Assembly: GCF_030160715.1 (NCBI RefSeq)
Contig: NZ_BSOW01000033.1
Coordinates: 33,585 to 97,584, forward strand
Reading direction: 5' to 3'
Source of the DNA: Bradyrhizobium iriomotense
Lineage (GTDB): Bacteria; Pseudomonadota; Alphaproteobacteria; Rhizobiales; Xanthobacteraceae
DNA: 64,000 bases
Shown: positions 45,168 to 54,318 of the stretch, piece by piece
Position numbering within the stretch: the first letter of the stretch is position 1
Layout of the letters: the number at the start of each line of letters is the position of its first letter
The notes under the pieces: generated by a model
Database searches by the model: none
What the model was told of the DNA's origin: nothing
The model's input: only the letters and a program-made list of their open reading frames with translations
Position numbers and translations under genes: made by a program

Positions 45168-45678
45168 AGTCGGCTCCAGCCTTGAGGTGAACTTCACCGC
45201 CACTGCATCGGCTTGCACGGCGGCGGTCGCTCACGGGTAGCAGATGAGTCCAGCGCCCTCACTCGTGCCCGGCGCGAAACCTGGCCGTGAAGGTAGAATT
45301 GACAACTCATCCCTCACGTCGTCTCGGTCGTCTGACGCGGCTTGAGGGAGACAGACGCGCTTACAATTCGACGCCCACTGAAAGCATAAATCCGCAGGTA
45401 CGCACGTGGGGACTGCAGCGCGGCAGCGCAGCCCTTCAACGAACTGGTCGAACTGGAGCATGCTCGCTCTCCCGATTTCGACAATGAACGCCTGAAGCCG
45501 AATGGCGATCAGTTTTCGTAGGCCGGCAATCGACCGTCGTCCGACCCAGACAGCTTGAACCACATCAATTGAAAGCGACCGCCGCCATCAGGTAACCTAC
45601 TCGATGTAGTGGGCGGTTGCCCCAATTCCGCGCGGCCTCCGAATCCCGCGGAGCACAGCGAAATGGCAGCGAGACAGG
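45168..45678. other. intergenic region between the amidase and lrp genes
   Basis: About 510 bases with no supported gene. Overlapping frames lack start sites and family matches. It should include the lrp promoter and the end of the long minus-strand operon. Confidence 0.5.
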
Positions 45679-47109
45679 CTACGCATGGTGCGGCGGCATC
45701 TTGGACTTCCACGGGCGCGCTTGCTCAAGCTGCCCAGCAAGCCGCAGCAGAGTAGCCTCGTCGCCAAAACGGCCCGAGAACATCATCCCCATTGGTAGCC
45801 CTGACTTGTGCCAAGCGAGCGGCACAGACATAGATGGCTGGCCGGACATATTGAATACGAGCGGCATTGGCCATACGCGCCGACGTGCTGCCTGGATATG
45901 TGAGAGATCAGCGCTCATTGAATCAAGCTCTCCAATGCGGATCGGTGACCCGCAAAGCGTGGGACACAAGAACACTTCACACGTAGCAAAGAACTCGACA
46001 AGGCACCGGCAAATCTCAAATACGGACTGCTCAGCGGTGACGTAATCGATTGCGGTTCCAGTCTGGGCATTGTGTGCGCGTAGGAACGTTAGAACCTCCA
46101 AGTCGCTTTCGGTCATCGGGCGACCAAGTCGGCCCTCGGCCGAGCGCACCGCGGATGCTACCAAGTTGGCCCCGTTTATGACTTCTCCCACTTCGATCGG
46201 ATCGAAAGGTAGAGTAGGCGCTCGTTCCTCAACATCATGACCGAGCCGCTCCAACAGCGAGGCCACCTCGCGAACTGCATTCGTAATCTCAGGGTCGAGA
46301 TCGTCACCGTAAGGAGATTTGCTTGAAAATGCGATGCGCAAGCGGCCGGGATTTCTACCTACTTCATTCAAAAACGCTCCTTCCGCGGGAGGCGCGTAAT
46401 AAGGACTAGTAAGTTCCGGCCCAGACAATGCGTCAAGCATGGCAGCGCTGTCGCGCACACTCACGCTGATGACGTGTGGACAATCAACTAGGCTGGTCCA
46501 CCCTAGTCCCTTATTCGGACCGATCGGCGTGCGTGCTCTGGTAGGTTTGAGCCCGACTAGCCCGCAGACAGAGGCGGGTATTCGCGTGGACCCACCGCTG
46601 TCACTTGCGTGCGCCACGGGCACGATGCGCGCAGCAACTGCCGCAGCAGCCCCACCCGAGGAGCCGCCGGCAGAGTACGCTAGATTCCATGGATTGCGCG
46701 TTGGGCCGTGCAAGCGGGACTCCGTGGTGCCCAGCGCGCCGAATTCTGGAACCGCCGTCTTTCCAAAGATTGTGACGCCCGTCTTCAGCAGGCGCTCGAC
46801 GATCGTGCTGCTATGGTCCGCCACGTAATCATTATAAACGCTCGATCCATATGTGGTTCGCGTTCCCGCCAGCGTCGTAATGTCTTTCAGCAAAAAAGGA
46901 ACGCCGGTAAAGGGACCTTCGGGCAGCCCCTCCGAGATCTGCCTTTTGGCAAAGTCATAGTGCTTGATAACTACGGCATTGATTTCCGGATCAATCTTTT
47001 CAGTTCTGCTTATCGCCTCATCAAGCAATTCTTCTGGTGTCACGTCCTTCCTGCGAATGAGATCTGCAAGACCGAGGCCGTCGTAGTTCGAATACTCTTC
47101 GATGATCAC
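45679..47109 (-). CDS. amidase-signature hydrolase
   Basis: I place the start at GTG 47109, five bases after a perfect ggagg, giving 476 residues (an in-frame GTG lies four codons upstream). The Ser-cisSer-Lys triad is Lys75 (FLLKDITTLAG), Ser150 (SAGGSSGGAAAAV) and Ser174 (ASDSGGSTRIPAS). The family hydrolyses amides, including aryl-acylamides, indole acetamide and opine-like amides. It is the last gene of the eight-gene operon that imports and degrades an unknown substrate. Confidence 0.9.
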   Translation of the reverse strand: MIIEEYSNYDGLGLADLIRRKDVTPEELLDEAISRTEKIDPEINAVVIKHYDFAKRQISEGLPEGPFTGVPFLLKDITTLAGTRTTYGSSVYNDYVADHSSTIVERLLKTGVTIFGKTAVPEFGALGTTESRLHGPTRNPWNLAYSAGGSSGGAAAAVAARIVPVAHASDSGGSTRIPASVCGLVGLKPTRARTPIGPNKGLGWTSLVDCPHVISVSVRDSAAMLDALSGPELTSPYYAPPAEGAFLNEVGRNPGRLRIAFSSKSPYGDDLDPEITNAVREVASLLERLGHDVEERAPTLPFDPIEVGEVINGANLVASAVRSAEGRLGRPMTESDLEVLTFLRAHNAQTGTAIDYVTAEQSVFEICRCLVEFFATCEVFLCPTLCGSPIRIGELDSMSADLSHIQAARRRVWPMPLVFNMSGQPSMSVPLAWHKSGLPMGMMFSGRFGDEATLLRLAGQLEQARPWKSKMPPHHA

Positions 47110-47204
47110 GAGACCCTCCACATATCGGCAACCAAGAACGGTGCTGCAGCCTTCTTGGCCTTACTTATAAGTCGGGCAAAGCCTGCCGCCCGGCGGAGCC
47201 AATG

Positions 47205-48002
47205 TTAGGGTTTGCACAGATATCCGCCATCAACGGCAAGGACCTGACCGGTGATATACTTCGCTTCGTCCGAAACCAAGAACAGAGCAGCATTTGCGAC
47301 ATCCCAAGCTTCTCCCATGCGCTTCATTGGGGCGCGTTCATTTCGAAGCTGGCGCATTTTTTCGCGATCGCCGCCATAAAACTCTTTGTGCCTCTCGACC
47401 ATAGGCGTATCCATGAGCCCCGGCATGATTGCATTAACGCGAATGCCTTTATCCGCGTAATCGAGTGCCATCGCTTTGGTAAGCGTATTCACCCCGGCTT
47501 TGGAAACGCAATATAGGAACAATCCTGGCGAGAGCCTCTCCGCCGATACTGACGAGATGTTCAGAATCGCTCCACTGCCACGCTCCAACATTGATGGCAG
47601 GACAGCGACGGACGTAATGAACATGCTCTTCAGGTTGACGTTGATGACGCGATCCCATTCATCATCGTCGGTGTTGAGCACTCCGCCGAATGTTTTCGGC
47701 TCGACGCCAACGTTATTGTGAAGAATGTCTACCTTTCCATATTCCCGGAGACACTTTTGGACCATCGCCTCACAATCCGAGCGCTGGCTGACATTGGCCT
47801 GAAACGCAAAGCAGGTGCCCCCTTCCTGCTCGATCATCTGGCGAGTCTTCTCTGCAGCCTCCAGATTAAGGTCAACAAGCATCACAGAGGCGCCCTCGCG
47901 GGCATAAACAACCGCAGACGCCTTTCCATTGCCAAGGCCGTCGACGCCGGTTGATCCGGCTCCGGCGACGATCGCGACTTTGCCCTTTAGACGTTTCTGC
48001 AT
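47205..48002 (-). CDS. short-chain dehydrogenase/reductase (first of two)
   Basis: 265 residues. The cofactor site is an unusual, longer loop: VAGAGSTGVDGLGNG in place of the standard TGxxxGIG. DLN (44-46) after the second strand suggests NAD(H). The catalytic residues are Ser150/151, Tyr164 and Lys168 (YCVSK), and the end ITGQVLAVDGGYL is standard. SD agggtga precedes the ATG. It lies 73 bases after the second SDR gene in transcription order, and is probably an alcohol dehydrogenase step in the operon's catabolic route. Confidence 0.9.
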   Translation of the reverse strand: MQKRLKGKVAIVAGAGSTGVDGLGNGKASAVVYAREGASVMLVDLNLEAAEKTRQMIEQEGGTCFAFQANVSQRSDCEAMVQKCLREYGKVDILHNNVGVEPKTFGGVLNTDDDEWDRVINVNLKSMFITSVAVLPSMLERGSGAILNISSVSAERLSPGLFLYCVSKAGVNTLTKAMALDYADKGIRVNAIMPGLMDTPMVERHKEFYGGDREKMRQLRNERAPMKRMGEAWDVANAALFLVSDEAKYITGQVLAVDGGYLCKP

Positions 48003-48075
48003 ATTTCACCCTGCATTGCGACTCGATGTTGATCGGAAACCATTGGTGCGGCTGCCAACGACATTAAGCTTGGCG

Positions 48076-48885
48076 TTAGAGTGCACCCTGAACGCTGGCG
48101 CTCATCCGCTGACGTTCAGTCCAGCTTGATCCACCGATCAATCCGCCGTCCACAACAAGGTCGTGGCCATTCACGAAGCTGGATTCATCGCTTGCAAGAT
48201 ACAACGCTGCGAAAGCGATATCTTCTGGCATGCCGGAGCGTGGTATCGGCTGGCGGGTCTTGTTTAATTCACGAAGGACAGCGGCCTTCTCAACAGCGTC
48301 CGGCCCCGTCCTTCCCATGCCGGTCGCGATCTGGCCAGGAGAGAGCGAATTCACACGGATGCCGAATTCGCCAAGCTCCATGGCAACACACTTGGTCAGG
48401 TGAATGACAGCCGCTTTCGCTGCGCTGTAATCCATGTACGCCGAGACGGCCTGGATGCCTGAAATACTGCCAGTGTTGATAATGCTGCCGAACCCCTGCT
48501 TTTTCATCTGCGGGGCGACGTGCTGCATTCCAAGCATGACGCTACGCGCGTGTGAGGCCATCACGCGATCAAACCGATCCACTTGCATCGATTCTATGCC
48601 GCCGGTTTGGCCGAGCATTCCAGCATTATTGAAAAGGCAATCGATACGGCTAAACCGCTTTACGGCAAATTCAATCAAATTCTGGACCTGATCCTCAACC
48701 GTCACATCCGTCTTGCAAAACGCGCAATCGGGTCCGAGGCGGTCGCATAAAGCTTCCCCTTCCGAGGCGAGAAGATCGGCGACAACCACTTTTGCACCTT
48801 CTGCGATGAATAGCTCAACAGTCGCGCGCCCAATGCCTTGGCTGCCACCCGTAATGACAGCGGTTTTCCTATCTAGACGTCCCAT
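48076..48885 (-). CDS. short-chain dehydrogenase/reductase (second)
   Basis: 269 residues. VITGGSQGIGRATVELF is the Rossmann start, VADL indicates NAD(H), and FNNAGMLG and Ser140, Tyr153, Lys157 (YSAAK) form the active site. The C-terminus FVNGHDLVVDGGLIGGSSWT is typical. It is less than 30 bases from the MmgE/PrpD gene and part of the same operon. The two SDRs are not close copies of each other, so they probably catalyse different steps. Confidence 0.9.
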   Translation of the reverse strand: MGRLDRKTAVITGGSQGIGRATVELFIAEGAKVVVADLLASEGEALCDRLGPDCAFCKTDVTVEDQVQNLIEFAVKRFSRIDCLFNNAGMLGQTGGIESMQVDRFDRVMASHARSVMLGMQHVAPQMKKQGFGSIINTGSISGIQAVSAYMDYSAAKAAVIHLTKCVAMELGEFGIRVNSLSPGQIATGMGRTGPDAVEKAAVLRELNKTRQPIPRSGMPEDIAFAALYLASDESSFVNGHDLVVDGGLIGGSSWTERQRMSASVQGAL

Positions 48886-48910
48886 ATCTCAATCCCGTCT
48901 CGGTATTCGC

Positions 48911-50251
48911 TCAATCGACGTAAGTCAGCTCGTCGATGTAAGTGAGCTCGGCCATTAACTTGGATATGTCAGGCAGGCGCTCCAAAGACAGAAGACTATC
49001 TTCGATTTGCTCTTCGCGGCCTCGCGAGACAATTCCTGCGACGCATCTGCGGTACTTGTCGCGGATTTCCTCATCGCTGACGTCGATATGCTCCGTAATT
49101 TTGCGCGTCGACGCGTGAAGCTGCGAACCATCGGCCATCGTGACAGTGATCGGCAACGCCGCGCCAGCAAGATCCGATCGATAAACGATCTCAATCTTGT
49201 CTCGAAAGCTTGCGACATCCAGACCATTAGCGCCTTCGGTCGTATACCTGTCCAACCATGGCTTCTTGTCCAAGAAGCTACATGCGATGCTGTGAGCTAG
49301 GCTAAACTTCGCCTCGTCAGCGTTCTTGGGGTGATGATAAAGCGCTGCAGCTAACTTGAATGAAGGCGGAGCCTCTAGCCGGACAGCCTTCACCTCGTGC
49401 GCGGAAATCTGGTGTTCCTCAATCAGCTTTACAAAAGCATCAATGGGATGCATTTGGGACAGGCAGCATGGATATTTTTTGATTTCGATAGCCTGTGCCC
49501 TGAAGGGCGCTCCAAGCTTTAAAACAGGATCTGTGATCCCCGAGACCGCCTGAAGGTATCCCATCGGACACTCCAAAACGGCGGGTTGCCCGGTTAAGCC
49601 ATGTTTCGCTAGAATAGCCGACGCCAAGCCGTTTCGCCCAGCCATGCCCGACTCATAAAGGTGTGCGCCCGATCCAACCTGTTTAAAAAGTCCCGCGGCA
49701 TGGGAGGTGGCTATGCTAACCGCCATAGCGATCTGGTGATCATTGAGTTTGAGCAACCTCGCGGCGCCCGCAGCGACACCGATAGTGGCGCCCGCTGACC
49801 AAGGTGCCAGGCCCCGGCCCATCATATCTTGAGACGCCATGGCCAGCTTCGAGGCAACGTCCCAAGCTATCACAAAAGCTTCGATCAGCTCTTTACCGGA
49901 GATTTGGAGCTTTTCACCTAGCGCAAGCATCGCGGGGAAGACGCCAACGCTGTACATGTTCTCAGCGCGAGTGTCGTCTTCCAGCTCAGTCGTATGGGAG
50001 GTCGTCCCGTTCGCCAGCGCCGCGTATTCCACAGAAGTGCGGAAGTTTGCGCCAATCACACCAACTTCCGGTTGAGCCCCGCATTCCCTGACATAGCTCA
50101 GGACGGCCTTACTTGTTTCGCTGTTGACGCCAGCTAGGGTCATTCCCACGCCGCTAAGAAGTACGTTCTTCACGTGCTGAACGAGCTTCGCATCAAACTC
50201 GTCAAAGGTAGTCTCTCGAACAAACTGCGCAATGTCGGCCGTCGTACCCAT
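48911..50251 (-). CDS. MmgE/PrpD-family protein
   Basis: 446 residues: ALANGTTSHTTELEDDTRAE, APWSAGATIGVAAGAARLLK and KKYPCCLSQMHPIDAF are the conserved MmgE/PrpD blocks. Members include 2-methylcitrate dehydratase, cis-aconitate decarboxylase and iminodisuccinate-linked enzymes. The last residues, ELTYIDELTYVD, come from an 18-base tandem duplication (48915-48932 and 48933-48950, two mismatches) at the very end of the gene. Within the operon it follows the substrate-binding protein gene across a strong hairpin. Confidence 0.9.
   Translation of the reverse strand: MGTTADIAQFVRETTFDEFDAKLVQHVKNVLLSGVGMTLAGVNSETSKAVLSYVRECGAQPEVGVIGANFRTSVEYAALANGTTSHTTELEDDTRAENMYSVGVFPAMLALGEKLQISGKELIEAFVIAWDVASKLAMASQDMMGRGLAPWSAGATIGVAAGAARLLKLNDHQIAMAVSIATSHAAGLFKQVGSGAHLYESGMAGRNGLASAILAKHGLTGQPAVLECPMGYLQAVSGITDPVLKLGAPFRAQAIEIKKYPCCLSQMHPIDAFVKLIEEHQISAHEVKAVRLEAPPSFKLAAALYHHPKNADEAKFSLAHSIACSFLDKKPWLDRYTTEGANGLDVASFRDKIEIVYRSDLAGAALPITVTMADGSQLHASTRKITEHIDVSDEEIRDKYRRCVAGIVSRGREEQIEDSLLSLERLPDISKLMAELTYIDELTYVD
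48915..48950. repeat. 18-bp tandem duplication at the end of the MmgE/PrpD gene
   Basis: tcgacgtaagtcagctcg is followed directly by tcgatgtaagtgagctcg. The two units differ at two positions and add a second ELTY(I/V)D to the protein's C-terminus. Confidence 0.85.
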
Positions 50252-50317
50252 GGTGAATCCCGCGATAGAATTAGCCTGCGTCTGTCTTAGGCATCAACGT
50301 CACAACCAACGCTCGTG

Positions 50318-50345
50318 GCTTGGGCGTCCATTACGACGCCCAAGC
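50318..50345 (-). terminator. strong hairpin between the binding-protein and MmgE/PrpD genes
   Basis: gcttgggcgtc (50318-50328), a 6-base loop and gacgcccaagc (50335-50345) form a perfect 11-bp stem just after the stop of the substrate-binding protein gene. On the operon strand no T-run follows, so partial termination or 3'-end protection is more likely than full termination. Such hairpins commonly raise binding-protein mRNA over its downstream genes. Confidence 0.7.
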
Positions 50346-50357
50346 TTTGCATCCAGA

Positions 50358-51410
50358 TCAGGAGATGACCCATTCCTTAAACCGCCGCGACACCGGCTCG
50401 AGATTGTCGGTCCAATAAGCCCCGTCAACGAACATACTCTTGGGGTTGGTGATATCCGGGGTCCACTTGCGGAGCTCGGGATCGAGAAGCGAAATTGCTT
50501 TCTTCGAATTCGGTGCGATGAAGGCCGCGTTGCATAGGCGTGCCACAACGTCAGGCCGTAAGAAGTATTCGATGTACTTCATTCCGCCTTCTTTGTTCGG
50601 CGCCCCCTTCGGTATAATCAGCTTTTCGGTGCCCAGCAGGTTCTGCTCGAACGAGAACGCGAGTGGTTTGCCGCCTCCTGGCGCGTTTGTGGCCTTAACT
50701 CGATTGGCATAGCTGTAGCTGAAGTCGACCTCCTGGGTCTGCAAGAGCGAGATCGTCTGGGGAGTGGCAGTCACCCAAGCAGCGATGCTCGACTTCACAC
50801 GATCCAGGACTTTGAACGCGCGATCCACATCCAGCGGGTACATGTCTTTGGGCAAAACCCCATCAGCAAGGAGAGCGGCTTCAAGAGTTTCATTTGGTCG
50901 ATTGGGGAGGGTCCGACGACCGGGGAATTTTCGCACGTCAAAGTATTCTGCGAAGGTCTTGGGATGCGCCGTTGACCCATACTTTTCAGGGTCCCATGCG
51001 ATGCCCCCCACGAAGGAACTTGACGTCACATACTCCTTCTGAGGAGGCAGGGCCATATCGGCTACGTCTAACACCCCCAAGTCGACCTTATCCCAAAGTC
51101 CCAGCTTGGATCCGAGCGCCGCATCTTCGTCGACGGTCATGAGAACGTCGATATCCACTCGTCCAGTGAGAGCTTGGGCTTTCAGTTTTGCAATATCCGG
51201 ACGCGGGACGATATTGACCTTGATACCCGTCTCCTCGGTAAAAGGTGTGACTACAGTTTTGACCAGCATTTCCTGAAACGTGCCGCCGTAACTGGTGATC
51301 GTGATCGACTTGGCCTGCGCGTGCGCTCGGGTGATCACTGCGGGCGCCAGCACGGCAGCCGAGGACGCCGCAAGAAACGTACGCCGAGATAATTTCTTCG
51401 AAATCGACAT
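50358..51410 (-). CDS. ABC transporter substrate-binding protein, polyamine (PotD/PotF) type
   Basis: 350 residues with a Tat-type signal (MSISKKLSRRTFLAASSAAV, cleaved after AHA). The mature part ITITSYGGTFQEMLVKTVVT, with GIAWDPEKYG and later VFDPE-like blocks, places it among extracellular solute-binding proteins of the spermidine/putrescine group, which also take up opines, gamma-aminobutyrate and similar compounds. It works with the ATPase and two permeases encoded upstream in the same operon. The ligand is unknown. Confidence 0.9.
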   Translation of the reverse strand: MSISKKLSRRTFLAASSAAVLAPAVITRAHAQAKSITITSYGGTFQEMLVKTVVTPFTEETGIKVNIVPRPDIAKLKAQALTGRVDIDVLMTVDEDAALGSKLGLWDKVDLGVLDVADMALPPQKEYVTSSSFVGGIAWDPEKYGSTAHPKTFAEYFDVRKFPGRRTLPNRPNETLEAALLADGVLPKDMYPLDVDRAFKVLDRVKSSIAAWVTATPQTISLLQTQEVDFSYSYANRVKATNAPGGGKPLAFSFEQNLLGTEKLIIPKGAPNKEGGMKYIEYFLRPDVVARLCNAAFIAPNSKKAISLLDPELRKWTPDITNPKSMFVDGAYWTDNLEPVSRRFKEWVIS

Positions 51411-51447
51411 AGTCCACTCCCTTTACTGTTACGTTGATGATAACGGT

Positions 51448-51463
51448 GCCGTCTAGGGACGGC
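51448..51463 (-). promoter_or_regulatory. short perfect hairpin between ATPase and binding-protein genes
   Basis: gccgtc-tagg-gacggc forms a 6-bp stem with a tetraloop, about 40 bases upstream of the binding-protein start. It may help set the different expression levels of the two genes. No T-run follows on the operon strand. Confidence 0.4.
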
Positions 51464-51489
51464 TCAAATTCCATGTCAGAACTGAACGC

Positions 51490-52602
51490 CTAACCGTTCA
51501 ACACGACTGACTCAGTAGGCGACCAGGAAAGCTTGGCTGCAGATCCAAGCTCGGGGCGAGTGCAAGCGGGACCGGAGATGATCTTCGCCGTAACGGAAAC
51601 GCCATGCGCTGTTTTCACGGTAATCCGGGTCATGCCGCCGATGAAGGAGATCGCCTCGACCACTCCGCGCAGAACGTTGTGACCGGCAGGAGTGTCGGCG
51701 TCAGAAGCGAAGATGTGCATTTTCTCCGGTCGAACCATGATCAGAACGTCGGAGCCGAGGCCCCGCTCTGAGCTTGGGACGAGAACTGCTCCGGCCCCGT
51801 CGATCGCCACGCTATTTGCAGCAACGCTCTTGCCGCAGAGCAAATTAGATTCTCCGATGAACTCTGCCACGAAGCGACTGTTAGGCCTGAAGTACAACTC
51901 ATCTGGAGTGCCTAACTGAGCGATCTCGCCGGTCTTCATGAGGCAGATGCGATCAGACATATTGAGCGCCTCTTCCTGATCATGCGTTACATAAATGATC
52001 GTCGTGCCCAACTCTTGGTGCAGGCGCTTGATTTCGGTCTGCATTTGCTCCCGAAGATTCTTGTCGAGCGCTCCGAGGGGCTCGTCCATCATGATGATGG
52101 CCGGGGAGTACACGATGCAGCGAGCGATGCCGACGCGCTGCTGCTGGCCACCTGAAAGTTGGCGAGGCTTTCGATCATCAAACCCTTTGAGACCAACTCG
52201 GTCCAACGCATCCAAGACTTTTCTGCGAATAGCTTCGGATGGCTCGCGCCTTGCACGAAGCGGATAGGCAACGTTTTCGAAGACCGTCATATGAGGCATA
52301 AGCGCATAGTTTTGAAACACCATGCCGATGCCTCGGTCGCGCGGCGGCATATGCGTGATATCCCTGCCGGCGAGGAGTATTTCACCGGAACTAGGCGTGA
52401 TAGCCCCCGAGATCAGATTCAGAAGGGTCGTCTTTCCGGAGCCGGAGGGCCCGAGTAGAGTAAGAAACTCAGATTTATGAACAGCCAATTCGGTGGCCTT
52501 AAGGACCGTAACCGAACCGAAGGCCTTGGAGATCCCTCTCAAAGCTATGGCTTCACCATTGGAGGCATTGCGGCCGTGCATTCTTCTACTCCCAGAATCC
52601 AT
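51490..52602 (-). CDS. ABC transporter ATP-binding protein (PotA type)
   Basis: 370 residues: Walker A GPSGSGKT (51-58), signature LSGGQQQR (149-156), Walker B AIIMMDEP (168-175), then D-loop GALD and H-loop YVTHDQEE. A C-terminal TOBE domain (about 280-370) is typical of polyamine and sugar importers. The start may be ATG at residue 8 rather than residue 1. It powers the importer formed with the two permeases transcribed just before it. Confidence 0.93.
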   Translation of the reverse strand: MDSGSRRMHGRNASNGEAIALRGISKAFGSVTVLKATELAVHKSEFLTLLGPSGSGKTTLLNLISGAITPSSGEILLAGRDITHMPPRDRGIGMVFQNYALMPHMTVFENVAYPLRARREPSEAIRRKVLDALDRVGLKGFDDRKPRQLSGGQQQRVGIARCIVYSPAIIMMDEPLGALDKNLREQMQTEIKRLHQELGTTIIYVTHDQEEALNMSDRICLMKTGEIAQLGTPDELYFRPNSRFVAEFIGESNLLCGKSVAANSVAIDGAGAVLVPSSERGLGSDVLIMVRPEKMHIFASDADTPAGHNVLRGVVEAISFIGGMTRITVKTAHGVSVTAKIISGPACTRPELGSAAKLSWSPTESVVLNG

Positions 52603-52668
52603 GCTGCCCAGGTGAATGGTCTGAGCTCAGGTCCGCCGCAGAGCGAACTGCGATTTTGTGTTCTTTGC

Positions 52669-53484
52669 TCAAGAGACTTCCTCGCCCGAAGATTTCCTCA
52701 GGCTAATAGTCACGATGCATCCGAGTAGGGACAACGCTGTGAGCAAGGCCGACACGGCCGCGATGACCGGAGAGACCTCCCATTCAAGAGCGCTATACAT
52801 CCTTACTGGCAGCGTCACGGTATCGCTGCCTGCGAGGAACCAAGAGATGATCACCTCGTCAAACGAAAGCAGAAACGCAAAGAACGCGGCGCTTATCAGA
52901 GATGGAACGAGCTGAGGGATCACGACCGTAAAAAACATGCGAATGGGATTTGCACCCATCAGCTCAGCACCAAACTCCAAGTTTCGGTCTAGCTTCTGCA
53001 CACCCGCAGTAATCATGACGATGACATACGGTAGCGTCACCATCACATGGCCCAGAACCAGCGACAGTGTGGTCCCGCCAATGCGGATATAGGCGAAGTA
53101 CAAGTAAATACCCAACCCCGAGACGATCGTGGGAATGACCAATGGGCTAAATAACACTCCAGAAATCAAGAGTTTGCCCAAGAACTCGTAGCGCGCGATC
53201 CAATATGCCGAAGGCACGCCAGCAAAAAGAGCCGCACATGTCGAGAAAATCGCAACCTTCAGGCTCGTATATAGCGGCAATAGCCAACTATCGGAGGTGA
53301 AGACAATTCTGAACAGATCTAGCGAGTATGTCGAGGGCGGAAATTCGAGCGCGTTCGTTGGTCCAAATGCCATAGGAATTGTAACAACAACTGGCGCAAG
53401 CAGAAAAATGTAGACAGCTGCTGCGATGCTGGAGCCAACGAAGCGGTACCTCTGCGACAAGGGATCGTGCACTGAGTTCACCAT
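52669..53484 (-). CDS. ABC transporter permease (PotC-like)
   Basis: 271 residues with six predicted membrane segments, the first at IAAAVYIFLLAPVVVTIPMA. The EAA loop that contacts the ATPase is ELMGANPIRMFFTVVIPQLV. Nine bases separate it from the partner permease gene. It forms the inner-membrane channel of the polyamine-type importer. Confidence 0.9.
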   Translation of the reverse strand: MVNSVHDPLSQRYRFVGSSIAAAVYIFLLAPVVVTIPMAFGPTNALEFPPSTYSLDLFRIVFTSDSWLLPLYTSLKVAIFSTCAALFAGVPSAYWIARYEFLGKLLISGVLFSPLVIPTIVSGLGIYLYFAYIRIGGTTLSLVLGHVMVTLPYVIVMITAGVQKLDRNLEFGAELMGANPIRMFFTVVIPQLVPSLISAAFFAFLLSFDEVIISWFLAGSDTVTLPVRMYSALEWEVSPVIAAVSALLTALSLLGCIVTISLRKSSGEEVS

Positions 53485-53493
53485 AACAAGCTC

Positions 53494-54318
53494 TTAGATC
53501 TTATGCCGACGCCAGAGCGCCATCGGAACGATGAAGATTGAAGCTAGTGCGAGCAAGATCAGGCTTATTGCCGACGCTTTCGGCCAGTCGAGAACTTGAC
53601 GATTGTAAAAATCGACTAGGTTGGAAAGCATTTGATCTTTAGGACCGCCGAGGAGCGCGGGGATGACAAACGCACCCAAAGACATAACAAAAACACTCAG
53701 AAAACCTGCAACGGCTCCCGGGACACTTAGAGGGACGGTAACAGTCCAAAACATCCTCGCGGGTTTCGCGCCCATCACGGATGCAGCTCTGTAGAGGGTA
53801 CTGTCGATCGCGAGTAGACTTGCGAGCACCGGAAGGACGACGAGCGGAACCAGAAAATTGGTCATCCCGACGAACAATCCGACGCGATTCAGAACAAGCG
53901 GCAGCTGCACGTCGAGCCCTGAGGCCCAGCTCAGGAGATTGTTTATGATGCCGTGTCGACCCAAGATGATGGTGAAGGCGAAGCACTTGACCAAAATGCT
54001 AGTCCAGAAAGGCAGGAGAATGAGGACCATCAGCACGGTCCGTCGATTCGGGCGCTGCCTCGCCAAGTGAAGGGCGACTATGTATCCTAGTATCAGGCTG
54101 AGAACGGATGAAATTGACGCAACGACAAGGGTCGTGGCTAGTGTTTGCCTAAACAAGCTGCTTTCGACAATGACTTTGTACGCAGAGAGTGGACCGGTAT
54201 CGCCCTGAAAACTTGTGATAAGGACGTAGCAAAGCGGTGGCAGTATTATGCCGGCCGCAACCAAAGCCGCCGGCGACATGAACAGTGATTGCACCTTGAG
54301 ATCGATCGAGCGATTCAT
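53494..54318 (-). CDS. ABC transporter permease (PotB-like)
   Basis: 274 residues from ATG 54318 (MNRSIDLKVQSLFMSPAALV). The longer frame to 54660 has no transmembrane or family features and is not used. Six membrane segments, and the EAA loop ASVMGAKPARMFWTVTVPLS. First gene of the eight-gene operon (permease, permease, ATPase, binding protein, MmgE/PrpD, SDR, SDR, amidase). Confidence 0.88.
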   Translation of the reverse strand: MNRSIDLKVQSLFMSPAALVAAGIILPPLCYVLITSFQGDTGPLSAYKVIVESSLFRQTLATTLVVASISSVLSLILGYIVALHLARQRPNRRTVLMVLILLPFWTSILVKCFAFTIILGRHGIINNLLSWASGLDVQLPLVLNRVGLFVGMTNFLVPLVVLPVLASLLAIDSTLYRAASVMGAKPARMFWTVTVPLSVPGAVAGFLSVFVMSLGAFVIPALLGGPKDQMLSNLVDFYNRQVLDWPKASAISLILLALASIFIVPMALWRRHKI

